NCBI RefSeq assembly: GCF_001619985.1
Contig: NW_017264204.1
Coordinates: forward strand, 251,983-315,982
Direction: 5' to 3'
DNA: 64,000 nt
Source: Xylona heveae TC161
Lineage: Eukaryota > Ascomycota > Xylonomycetes > Xylonales > Xylonaceae
In this document: one piece after another, positions 24,025 through 35,600 of the stretch
Layout of the letters: each line of letters opens with the position of its first letter
How positions within the stretch are numbered: the stretch's first letter is position 1
The notes under the pieces: generated by a model
Databases searched by the model: none
Told to the model about the DNA's origin: nothing
The model's input: only the letters and a program-made list of their open reading frames with translations
Program-made: the position numbers and the translations under genes

Positions 24025-25205
24025 TTACGACACTGCAACTTCAGCCGGGCCGGCCAAGGTTCCATACTGCGTCAATTGGGCCTCAGTCAAGCCTCCCGAA
24101 AAGGTCGTGAGGACGGCGAACGCAACGCCCGTGATATTCGCAGGCAGGGGTACCGTGCCCGTGCCACTGCCCGTCTTTGTGACTTCTTGGAAGATGGGCG
24201 CCTGGACATCTTGATTGATCAGGGCAATGTACAGGGGTGCATTGGGATCGACCGAGACGAAAAACTTGCTTGGATCCCAGGCAAAACTGAGCGTGGTTCC
24301 GGCGGCGACAGGAGGCTGCAAATTCTGCGGCGGCATGGGCGAGGTCAAGTTGAGTTTGGGCAGCACAATGATGGGAAGAGGCTGCGGGCAGGAGACAATA
24401 AACATCTGAGCGAGATTGTACGCGAACACGGGTGTCAAGGCCGTATCAAAGGCAGTTGGGAACGGAGATGCGCCTATTTCAGTACGAACATAGGCATCGT
24501 GTCGAGCCTCGACGGCGAGAATGGATCCAGCAGCCGTGAGAAGCTGCTCATTGTCGCTGAATCCGGTTGCCCCGCCAATATATGCGCCGATACCCACGCT
24601 GCATATTTAATTTGCGTAAGTCTGGATATTTGTCGCTGGGAGGGAAGAAGGAAGGACAGGAAGGAGGCTAGAAGATGGAGGGAAGAGAAACGTACGTAGA
24701 GACCATATTTGCCAGCGCAGCAAACGATTTGGGATCGGTAAAAGGAAATTTGTATTGGCAGGTCGGAATAGGAGTTATTCCATTCGACGTAAGGACCGTA
24801 GTGAGTAGGTCAATGTGGGTTTGTTCATGCTAGTAAACACGGGGTATGTTAGTCTTTTGTATATATTAAGAAGCTTTAAAAAAAGGATTATAGCCCCATG
24901 ATGCTAATTCGCCCATTTTATGATGGGAGATGTGAGAACAAAGCATATAGTGAAAAAAGGAAACTGACCGATGCAATGACTCCAACATTGTCACGGAATC
25001 CGGGTGGAAATCCAGCAGATTCATACTGTTGCTCAGTAAAGTTTTGGAAGCCTGAACTGTACATGGCATGCTCCAGATGCTCAAGGTACAATGCCAATTC
25101 GAGGACAGATTGGTCAGAGGCGGATAGTGCCCGCTTGGTCAAAGGAACAGAGGCGACCAAGGGAAGCACCCCAATGGCCAATGGAAGAAAGGACAGCAGC
25201 TTCAT
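24025..25205 (-). CDS. Secreted ferritin-fold protein, Rds1-like
   Basis: Three minus-strand exons: 25205-24969, 24829-24696 and 24598-24025 (314 residues). It begins with a clear signal peptide (MKLLSFLPLAIGVLPLVASV) followed by a KR pair that could be a Kex2 site. The ferritin-like helices carry paired E/H residues: LYLEHLEHAMY in the first exon and HEQTHIDLL in the second. A Gly/Ala-rich segment (GAYIGGA) and an EARHDAYVR helix follow. The C-terminal part is beta-rich with N-glycosylation sequons. Rds1 of fission yeast is stress- and starvation-responsive, and fungal relatives are secreted proteins of unclear activity. The first donor, GTCAGT, is slightly weak. Metal binding is inferred from the E-x2-H pattern. 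Confidence 0.85.
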
Positions 25206-26366
25206 CGTAGCAGCTTCTCGATGAACCTGTGGAGGCTATGTAGATTATGCACAATACGACAATCCTGAGAGATTGAAGATGAGATGCAAGCAACGGTGGA
25301 AGATGAGCAACTTCAAAAAGGATCTGAAAGGAGTCTCTTAAACTAATGCAGGTGGAGAAAGTTTCTTCAGAGGCAGAGGCAGAAGGAGGCGCAGAGTCCC
25401 AACTATATGCCAAGCTGGGGTGGGCGGGGAGAGGTCGGGCACGAAATGAACACGGACATGTAAGAATATAAACCTCCATGGTACACACAGCGTAGTCGAC
25501 CTTTCCGGAAAGAAGAACCTTGTTTTGAATTGACGGGATCCTGCAGTCGGTTTCGAGAGGAGAAAGTGGCAGATGATCGAGTAAGGGGATGACGGTTACA
25601 GTTAGATTGGAAACACTTGTCAATCCCCAGTCCCCAGAACGCGGGACGAGTGACGCCAACAGAAAAGCATCCTGGGCAGGACTTTGTTCTTCATACTTGC
25701 AAAGCAAGGAACTGGGTAGTCACTGCGACCAATGTTTAGAAAGAAACGCGGGGGAGGAAGAGGATTACTCTCTGTGTGTGAGTGGACGTATATGGATTCA
25801 TCTTATGTTGACATCACGATATGATGAGAGAGTGAGGGTACTAGCTGGGATGAGGGTTCTAAACTAACCCGCTTAGCTAGACGGGAAACTGATTCGCCTA
25901 AGCTTCGCAACCGAACATGGCCTTTTTGGCGATTTGTAGCTTATGATGAACCCCCAGAGCTTAACAGCCGGAACTACCCCACACATCCCCCTCTGCAAAA
26001 TACGTTACGGCAGGGAAAAGTCAATCATCCGCACTAACGAAAGAGGCGGCAAACAATGGCAAAAGAAATAGTTCCTTGGCAAGTGCGGAATATCATCCCC
26101 CGAGTCAGCCAGCTACATTTGGACATTTGATATTGATTCGTTAGGCGTTAACGATTTTGCCTGTTATCTACAGCATTTGCAGCATTTTAGTGTTCCCCAT
26201 TGGAAGTCATATTCATGAACCCAAGGGATCGCTCCGATTAGATTTGTCTATATACAGTTGCTCTCTGCAACAAATACCCTTCTATACTATATCCATGGCG
26301 CAGAATTAGAGTTATAAAATGAAAAGGGAAGAGAAAAGGGGGAACCATGTCTCGGAAAGATCATAG
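25206..26366. other. Spacer between RDS1-like and GCS1 genes
   Basis: About 1.16 kb. Its left part is the promoter of the secreted protein and its right part is the 3' flank of GCS1. Open frames are short and without family features. Confidence 0.4.
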
Positions 26367-28767
26367 TTAGACGGTGGATATCGCGCTTTCTTCCTGCTCC
26401 CGCCACGTGCCGAGCATTTCATCCCCGAGCCCCTCTCGACGTCCTTCTGGCGTGGATATGCTGTTGGCAGCTTTGACCAGGTCATAGCAGATGCTCTCAC
26501 TGACCACGCTATCCTTCTTGTATTCCGCATGTGTGCCAACAAAATGCCGCAGCCACTTGGCCCCAGTCCAAAGCTCTCCATTGGCTCGCCTTCGAATTAA
26601 GCTTAGATATCGAGCAAGTTCGCATCGAGTTTGCACATCCACATTGATTGAATCGAGATAAGTCTCCACCAATGGAATGAGACCGGGGAAGCCATCCCCG
26701 GCTGGTCGTGACTGACCATTAATTATTTCGTCAATGGTCATCAATTCATATTCATCTTCGACCTCGCCAGGCGGCGTGGCCGGTCGACTGGTGGTCGTAG
26801 GCGTCGTGGTGCCAGAAGGGGTGCCGGTGCCATTGGCCTTTGTGGAACGTGAGGGGAAAGGGCGCTTGCGGAAGTAGAAGCGTTCATCCAAAACAGCGTT
26901 ACGCCGATGCGCAGTCTCCATGTTTTCTGTTACCTTTGTAATGGGAATGTAAAAGTTGAGATCAAAACTTAGAATAGCCCGAGTGACCAGCACGATGAAG
27001 ATGGAAAATGCCGCATTTTCAAAATCGGTCATTTGGATTTCCATGGACCGAAACTCCACACGCCAGCCGGTGTCCTTATCGGGTGGAGGGGGCTTGAACC
27101 GCATGTGCTGCCAGTTGGTAGACTGCAAGTTTTCAAAATGGTCCGTCTTGTTCAAATCAAGCTCCAACAAGTCTTCGCTGAAGATGACAATGGGATCGCG
27201 GATGAAGAGATGGGCAAAATGCGTGGCCAACAATTCATCCATGCCGCCCTCGATCAATCTTGCTTTAAGCTTCTCATCAGTGACAAGATCGGGATCGAGA
27301 TATTCTGGTCGCAGCCGCGGGTCTTGAGCGATGTACGTCGAGTTCGACGCATATCGGGATTTGGGAATCCGCCATCGGTCATTCTTTAATGGCTGCTTCA
27401 TTGTTAGCGCATCTTTTGCTAGGAAAAAAGTTAAAAAGAGCAGTGTCCCGTTTTGGTCACTAATACCTTTTCACCCAATTCCTCTGGCGTCCGGTCATCC
27501 ACGGATGCGCTGACTTGGTTCCATCGCACATCGGTGTCGGCGAGGAACCCCTTGTAAATGGGGGTGGCGGCAGTCAAGGCAAGCATGATTGGCCCAAGGG
27601 GGCTAAGTTGGTCGTAGAGAGTCCGCCCTTCTGAGATATTCTTTGACTGAAATGTGATCTGGAGGCAGCAGCTTCCCATGCCATAAGCCATAGCATCCAT
27701 GTATATGTAATTCTCTTTAACGGCGCCATTTCGCACATCATCGTCTTCGGGCCAGAGATGCAAATCATAATTGACCGTTGGGTCAAAAAAGGGCCAAGGG
27801 GTTTTCTCGTCCCGGTAGATGGGGACATTGACCTCAACCTTCCGGCCTCTTCTTGCCCTTATGTTTGCTGCTAACGTGGGGAAACGAATGTGGGGGTTTG
27901 CAATTTCGTCGGGCAGAAATTGAGAGCGCAACTTAGGGCCTGACGGAGGGAAATAAGGAGTGATGAATTCGTCCTTCGTTCCAAGCCGAGGGAACGTCGT
28001 CAGCGTTACTGGAAATTCATTTCCATGCATGTGATCTTTAGCCAAGATTCTCCTGCTCAGTCCATCAGCTCATGGTTTCGTCGGGAGAGACACAAGACAA
28101 TGGCACATACCGCCATTTCATGTTTGGTTCAACGTCCAATAAGTCCTTGCAGTTGATACCCCATGGCTTTCCGGGGGTTGCTTCGAGCATGAAGCGGCCG
28201 AATTCCGGGTGAAAGACGGGAAGCGCTTCGTTCTTTCTGAGAATTTGAATGCGTTAATAGTGATTCATCCGCCAATTCAAAGTGTCACGCGATACCTTTC
28301 GACCGACTGCAAATCTGGAACGACGCCGCCATGTTCTTTGAGGGATTCATCTTTTGCAAGCGCCGTCAGGATATCCGCTTGACGCAAGGATAATTTCACA
28401 TTGCGATCTTGATCTTCGAATGCCACGACGAGGTATTCAATCTGCCAATCTTATTAGCAATGACCGCAAAAAAGGAAGGATGTCTGAGCTGGCCGCAAAC
28501 CTCATCGCCCCAAAGCAACGCATCTCTCTCTTTGCCCTTGGCCCGTCTCCATATTGCAAGCAATTGCTAGAAAAGAGGTCATTCCTAGCCCCGGCACATA
28601 TATTTCGCAGCTGATAGCGAGCATACCTCGATCCCCCATTCCCGCACATGGCTTGCACGCTTCTTTGCTTCCGACCAGTCGAGAGGGGTTCCCACCGCAC
28701 TGGAGTTCCTGTTAGACAAAGCATAGGCGTTGCTCAGAAAGAGGGGGTTATCATACAGTAGACCCAT
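26367..28767 (-). CDS. GCS1: Glutamate-cysteine ligase catalytic subunit
   Basis: Seven minus-strand exons: 28767-28757, 28699-28627, 28566-28501, 28441-28296, 28236-28111, 28052-27467 and 27392-26367 (677 residues). It makes gamma-glutamylcysteine from Glu, Cys and ATP, the first and limiting step of glutathione synthesis in the cytosol. The first exon codes for only three residues plus two bases. Joining it to 28699 restores the family N-terminus MGLLAVGTPLDW; reading through gives an unrelated insert. Other family text includes LLWGDE-IEYLVV, HPEFGRFMLEATPG, the Cys-bearing AYGMGSCCLQITFQ, RWRIPKSRY and GWRVEFRSMEIQMTDFENAAF. A Thr/Pro-rich loop (about residues 530-560) is a variable insert. 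The gene is divergent from the ADE13 ortholog. Confidence 0.95.
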
Positions 28768-30373
28768 GATTTCGGACCAACACCCAATGGCCCGGAGTTT
28801 TGGTCGCTCAAGCTTGGCGGGGTTATTGTGACCGCTGAAGGAGCCTCACGGGGAGGTCTTCCACGCCGCTCACTTCTCTAGGGGGCAAGACAATATGAGG
28901 TTCTTGTACGGCTGGTTCAAGGAGAGAATGATTTTCCTCCAGATAGAAAAGAACGGATCTGGGCTTCTTGAGATTGATGTGACTGTTTCGGCTCTAGCGT
29001 CAACGTCGGGAGGGAGATCCGACTAAAACTAGCGGAGGCTTTGGGCGGAAGACAGGAACGGTCGAGTCAGATATTAGCGGATGAAGGTTGTCTACGAGGT
29101 TAAATGCACATGTCAGATTTTCTTGCAATTACGGAGTAAGGACCAGATAATAAGATTCATTCAAGCCGAACCCATCATAATTTTTGGGCCCGGAAAAGCG
29201 CACAGAATTTAGAAGGTTCATTGTGAAAAAGAGGAGCCGATTTGATATGTGATACTGTAGTGGGCATGGTCTGAGGGGTCCATCCAGGTGTGGATAGCTT
29301 ATGATGGTGGATTGCTGTATTATTAATGCGATGACGAGCTCATGACTTGTCAATTTATTGGTCAGTCGTTGTTCGGCTCCTGTCCCTGTCGAACTACACA
29401 ACAAGGGACAGCACGAGATGGTGCCTATGCTGGGCACTTTCCCCACCAGCAGAAGAAGAAGAAGAAGAAGCATTTGAACAATACTTTTTACCTTCTAGTA
29501 GTGGTCCAAGAGCAAATTTTGGTGAATTGTCAGAGGGTTTATGACCTTATCCCTACTTTTGACATGCTTATTCCTCTAGATGACTCTCCTGGCTCGGTTG
29601 CTCCGCACATGACAATAATGTGGGACTATAATACCCCTCTGGCCAAGGCGGAGTCACCATGATCTCGTTATATGATCCGATTATTACTGCCATACCTTTG
29701 TACTTGCTGGCACAATTTCTTCAATTTTCGTGCAAGCAGTCCGGACTCCACTGTCAGGGTCGTTCGTCGTTGGACCGTACCCAAGGGACGAATGCGGGCA
29801 TTGCGGAAACGATTGCCGTTATCGGCCACACTATCAATTATCAACGAAACAAATTCTAAAACAGGAAAACTGTATCTTTACCCATAAGTGGTATTCCAGA
29901 AGACCTCAGAACACTCCCACTGGTCATTTGCATATTCAATCCTCGAAGAATCATATAAGAAAAATGTTGTATTACAAAAAGCAACCTTTCTCCAAATCCA
30001 AGGACGGCAGCAAAAGGCCGCAACGAGTCCAAAGATCTTGTTGTTGCAACAATCGTTGACGACCAATTTACGTGCTCTGCTTAGTAATCACAACGCGGCA
30101 AAAATGCCCCTCTATCGATCTGACAGTTCCACAACTCCGGCGGAGAACGGAAGAACCCCCCTCCACAAACCCACGTCCGAAAATATTTCCTCCCCGGGAA
30201 TTTTGTCACTCAAGCAAACCCCCCCCCCACCAAGCACCGGTGGCCTTCTGGACAAGCACTTCTGCTCCCTCATTCCTGCCATTAGTCGTCGATAAGGGCC
30301 GATTGATTTAATTTTTATTCTTGTTACATTGAGAACCATTTGTAAAAAAGACCTCTCAGTAACTTGCCCCGCC
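28768..30373. promoter_or_regulatory. Divergent intergenic region, GCS1 / ADE13
   Basis: About 1.6 kb between start codons. It contains a TACGGAGTA copy at 29130, an AGAAGAAGA run near 29450 and a C run of eight near 30220. Long enough for two separate promoters. No gene is supported. Confidence 0.4.
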
Positions 30374-32039
30374 ATGGCTTCGAACGACATCTACACCACT
30401 CCCTTGACCGGGCGGTATTCGAGCAAGGAGATGCAAGAATTGTTCTCCTTGCGGACCCGCTACACCAACTGGAGAAAGCTCTGGCTCTGGCTTGCCGAGT
30501 CACAAAAGGAGCTGGGTCTGGAGATTTCGGACGAGGCGATTGAGCAGATGAAGGCCCACCTCGAGGTGCAAGACGATGAGTTCCCGATCATCTCTGCTGA
30601 GGAGAAGCGACGAAGGCGCGTACCCACATAAGAGACAATTAATTGCTCTTTGATTTCAAACTATAAGCTAACATGGCATCGACAGACACGATGTCATGGC
30701 TTGCGTGCACGCATACGGCCAGGTAGCTCCTGCTGCCGCCGGTATTGTACACTGGGGAGCCACTAGCTGCTACGTGACCGATGGAGGTGATCTCATGGCC
30801 ATGCGCGATGCATTGAACCTCTTGCTGCCAAAATTGGCTCGCGTGATCCACCAGCTCAAGCAATTCGCCATAGCGCACCGTGACCTCCCCTGCTTGGCTT
30901 TCACCCACGGTCAGCCCGCCCAGCCAACAACGGTTAGACAAACCATACGCCCTCCTAGACAATAGGATCTTGCTAAAGGATTTTGTACATTAGATTGGAA
31001 AGCGTGCCTGCCTTTGGATTCAGGACCTGCTCCTGGATCTGCGCAACCTCGAGCGTGCGCGCGACGACCTGCGGTTCCGCGGTGTCAAGGGCACCACCGG
31101 TAGCCAAGCTTCCTTCCTTGCCATATTTACCGGCAACCACGAAAAGGTCGAGCAATTGGATGAGCTTGTCACCAAGAAGGCTGGCTTCCCCTCGGCCTTC
31201 ACCATCACCAGCCAAACATACACTCGTAAGGTCGACGTCGACGTCATCTCCGCCCTCGCTTCTTTTGGCTGCACTTGCGAGCGTATTGGTGGTGACATCC
31301 GCCACATGGCCGCTATGAAGGAAATGGAGGAACCCTTTGAGAAGGACCAGATTGGCAGCTCTGCCATGGCTTACAAGCGCAACCCCATGCGCAGCGAGCG
31401 GTTGTGCAGTTTGGGCCGTGTGCTCAAGAACCGCATCGGCGACGCCATGGACACTTACAGCGCGCAGTGGTTTGAGCGTACGCTTGACGACAGCGCCAAC
31501 CGCCGCATCACCATCCCCGAGTCCTTCCTCTCGGCCGATGCCTGCTTGATTCTCTTGACAAACATTACCGCTTCTCTTGTGCTGTACCCCGCCGTCATTG
31601 AGAAGAGACTGCAAGAAGAGCTCCCCTTTATGGCCACGTACGTCTCTCATTGTTATCTTCCCTTCACCCCCTCACCACCTTACTATCTCGCTAACCTCAA
31701 ATGCTCGTCTTTAACAGCGAGAACATCATGATGGCCCTCGTCGAGCAAGGCGTGTCCCGCCAAGACGCACACGAAGAGATTCGTGTCCTCTCGCACCAAG
31801 CTGCCGCCGAAGTCAAGGCCAAGGGCAAGCCCAACGACCTGATCGAGCGTGTCCAGAAGACGGAATTCTTCAGGCCCGTCTGGCCTCAGCTCCCATACTT
31901 GCTCGACCCCAAGTCCTTCACCGGCCGTGCTTCTCAGCAAGTTACCGCCTTTACTCGTGAGGGCGGCGAAGTCGACTCCGCTCTGCAACAGTACAAGGCC
32001 GGTCTCGACTTGGTTGCTGTCGGCGAATTGCACGTCTAA
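30374..32039 (+). CDS. ADE13: Adenylosuccinate lyase
   Basis: Four exons: 30374-30615, 30686-30932, 30994-31637 and 31718-32039 (484 residues). The enzyme acts twice in purine synthesis, splitting SAICAR and adenylosuccinate to release fumarate. The fumarase/aspartase superfamily signature [11 protein letters not shown] lies at about residues 284-294 and holds the catalytic Ser loop. HGQPAQPTT supplies the catalytic His. [11 protein letters not shown] and [13 protein letters not shown] also fit the family. The first intron is unusual. Keeping the conserved RRRHDVMA junction in frame requires a donor AG/GCGCGT, a GC-AG intron. The nearby GT at 30620 would shift the frame. Length matches yeast Ade13. 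Confidence 0.95.
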
Positions 32040-32653
32040 GCCATTTTAAAATAAAGCTCCTTTGCCTCTTTTGTCCTCCGTCTACTTTTTCAACATCTTC
32101 TCCATACTCTCTCCGACCTATCCTCGCAAATTCTTCTCAAGAAGCCAGCCTAGGTCATCTGTATGACTCTCAATTGCTTGGCGCATGGACGCAGGGGTGC
32201 TGTTTTGTGCTACTCCTGTTCAAGCGTTAGCATTCCCTCGAAACATATTTCCGCAGCGGCCCGGTCGCGACTCGTTTTTTCAACCTTCTCATTCGCTGCT
32301 ATCAAGCCTCATGAAAATTTCCTTTTATTTTTCATATTTTTCCTCCCTTGTAAAAGTATCTAAAAGATACCATGTATACTTCCTAAACGAAAGCAATGAA
32401 AACAAGAATATATTTCACCAATAAAAATATATCCCCAATGTTCAATCGAAATCTTCCTTATTTATGCTTTGGGAGGGAACACAAAAAGGAATAAAGCCAC
32501 TTACTTTTAACATGACATGTTGGCACAATAATGGGCAATTCCACCAGACCATCTCTAAGCCCATCATTTTATTCTCCTATCTTCTGAGTCTCAGGATCGC
32601 ATGGCCAAGAAAAGAAAACGATAAAATAAGAGAAATAAAAGAAATAAAAAACC
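32040..32653. other. Spacer between convergent ADE13 and helicase genes
   Basis: About 610 bp of AT-rich sequence, rising to poly-A-rich near 32620-32650. Likely two 3' UTRs; no gene seen. Confidence 0.45.
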
Positions 32654-35600
32654 TTAAATAGCCAATCTAGTCAATTGGTCCTCCAAATCCCCCGCACGCG
32701 TCACTCCATCCGCCGTACGATGATCCTCGCCCCCAACAGGCGCGCCACACTCCGGACATGTTGACAGCTGCACGGCGCCTCCGCATTCACCTATTGTAAA
32801 GGGATGACCATTCTGGCAATAATACCAATGACCGGTGCCCCGAAACTCGCGAGCCATGGCGGCAATCACAGCCGCGCGTTCTTCATTCGTGACAGCAGTG
32901 TAGAAGGTGGATCCGCTCAGCATCTTTTCTGCATTATCAATCTCGCCAGATAGCCCGGATGTCTGCCCTGGATACCTGCGACACAAGTCTCTCGCGGTAG
33001 CCAGAGCATTTCGTCCTTGCTCGAGATATTGCTCGCTGTCTTTCAGGTCGCTGAGATATGGTCGCTGCAAGGCGCAGAGCTGAGCTAGAAAGATGGAGCC
33101 TTCGACCTGCTGGGGAACACGGTTTGATTTGGCTGCCATGTCGATAAGCGCTTTGCAGGCGGTCATGTTTGCCTGCAAATTGACGGAAAGCTCGCACCCT
33201 GTCATTGACCCGATAGTGTTCCATTGCTTGTTACAGAGGGACAGAAAGTCGCCCAGTAAGGCAATGTCCAGACGAATCAAGAGCGCAGCGGCGAGAAGGA
33301 GACCTTTGGTCTGCAGGATAGTCTCGTCAAATTCGAATTTCCCGGTTACCTGCTTGGTTCTGCGCACCGCTTCTACAAGATCTCGGACACGATTGAAAGG
33401 TTGCTCTTCGACCTCGACTGCCCTGTAGTATCTCACAATGCGACCACGTAGTTTGGAGAGTGCATCCCAGCGTTTCGGGCAGTACTTTCGAACAAGCCCG
33501 TCCATGAGCTTGAATTGGTCATGAAGAGAACCGTCGATGCGGACAGTGTTATTATTCTCCTCCTGGAGCACTAGTAGTATTGATGAGAGGAGCATTCCTG
33601 TCCCGCGCTCGATTGCTTGGAGCGATCCCAAATGCCGTTGCAGGTCTTGAGCTAGGGGCACATATTCTCTATTAACGTACAAAATGAACTTCTTCGTTGA
33701 CTCGTCTAGAATGGCACGACGCACTAAGCGGCCGTACCTGGAAATATCCCTCAGGGAGCCTCGACACGTGGCGCATCTCTTGATGTCGTCGACCGAAAAA
33801 GGCTCCGATGACGATGCAATAGCGATTGGCTTCTCATCTGCATCATCCATCAGGTAGTATTTCTTCATATCCATCTGGCCATCCATGCTTTCAACTGTCA
33901 AAAAGTGACCGCAGCGAGGAAAGATGCATGGATTTTCATCTAGGTTGATCTCGTGGTAGGACTGCGACAAAATAAAATCGACTTCGCGGTCCTTGATACC
34001 CTGGTTTGCACAGATTTGACAAAATACCGGCAGCGGACATGTCTCTCCGCAAACCGAGGGACACTGATGGCCACAGGAAAGCAGTTTCTCACAACGACGA
34101 GAGCAAGGGATGTTGTCGCAGGGAGCAGCGCAAGGCAATGAACACTCACTGTGTGGACAGGAGGAGAGGCATTTCGATTCAGCACAAGGTGCGCAGGGCT
34201 CGCAACATTTTTTGGAGCATTTCGAGTGAGCACATTGTACGTCACAATCAGCCTGACATGGAGGACATGGGTCTGACCCATGGCAGAGTGTGCGGCAGAC
34301 ATGGGCACATGTAGAATACTGTCGACCGCATTTCTGAAGGCATATACCATGGTCAACATTGACGGTATTGTCAGCCTTGCGAACAGTGCAATTCGAACAA
34401 GAGCGCTTGCATGTATGACCACAAGGCAGGGTAGATTGGCATAGGGCGGAGCATCTGAACTTTGGACTGCAGACGTTGATATGGCACGCAAGTGTAAGTG
34501 CGTGGTTGCATGCTGTAACCTGCTTTTGAACAGGTTGCGAGCACAAAACAAGAGAAGGTTCCTGTGCCTGCCAGCAGGGAAGATCCTGAGCGAGGTGTCC
34601 ACATCCCAATCTTCGATCTGCCTGATAAACTTTCACCTGACATGCCTTTGGACAGGAATCTCCACAGAACTTAGGACATGGATGATCGCATCCCTTCAGC
34701 TGTCTCAAGCACTTTTCTTGGCAGTACACTGCGTCGTGAAGTATGGCTGAATGGCACTTTTGTTTACAAGCATGGCCGCATTTCAGTCGGTTCACGCAGC
34801 GCTGATTGCAGCCTCCCTCTGGAGAGAACTGCACAAAGTGGTCCGGGTCTGACACCGAGATAGGAGTGTCCGGGTGACGTGGGCATTGCAGATCAAGACT
34901 GTTTCCAAAGTTTCCATTCCGTTGTAAAATATTTATAACGTCCGCCCACATGGGCACGTGGCTCGAAGTCGATGAATTGCCAATGATATACATTCCATAT
35001 TTGGCGCGTGAGAGTAATACATTGATTCTGTTCGAGGTCCGGAGGAAGCCACAATTTTTCTGCTCGTTGCTCCTCACCAGCGATATTACCACCACTTTGG
35101 CTTCCTCGCCCTGGAAATTGTCAATCGTGGCAACTCGAAGTGTCTGTAGGACACTGGCCTTCGCGATGGGGGCATGCTGTCCTGCATCATCTGCGTTCAA
35201 TCCCGCCTTATCTAGTTCCTCCTGATCTCTCTCACCAAGAACAATAGCAACAGACCCACTGAGCTTGCGCCGGAGCCGGTGAAGTTGGCCGAGATATGGA
35301 GTCAGCACAGCAATATCACCACTTTGGTAGGAGCCTTGACGAATTAAGTGATTGACCAGCGCTGTTGTCATCTCAATCTCATGTTCATTCCAGTATGATG
35401 TTCCCCCGGCGTCCTTGCTCGAAGTGTTCCCTTCTGGACGTTGATGATCCAGCCAAAATAGCCTCCTCCGCATCCCAAACACTTCTGGATATTCCGAAAC
35501 GAACGGCGAATCTTCCAGGCAGGGATACAATGTGTCTCTGACCAGCTGGGCGATTGACGGGTGCATTCGGCGCTGGGTCTGGAGTGTGCTGAAAGGAATC

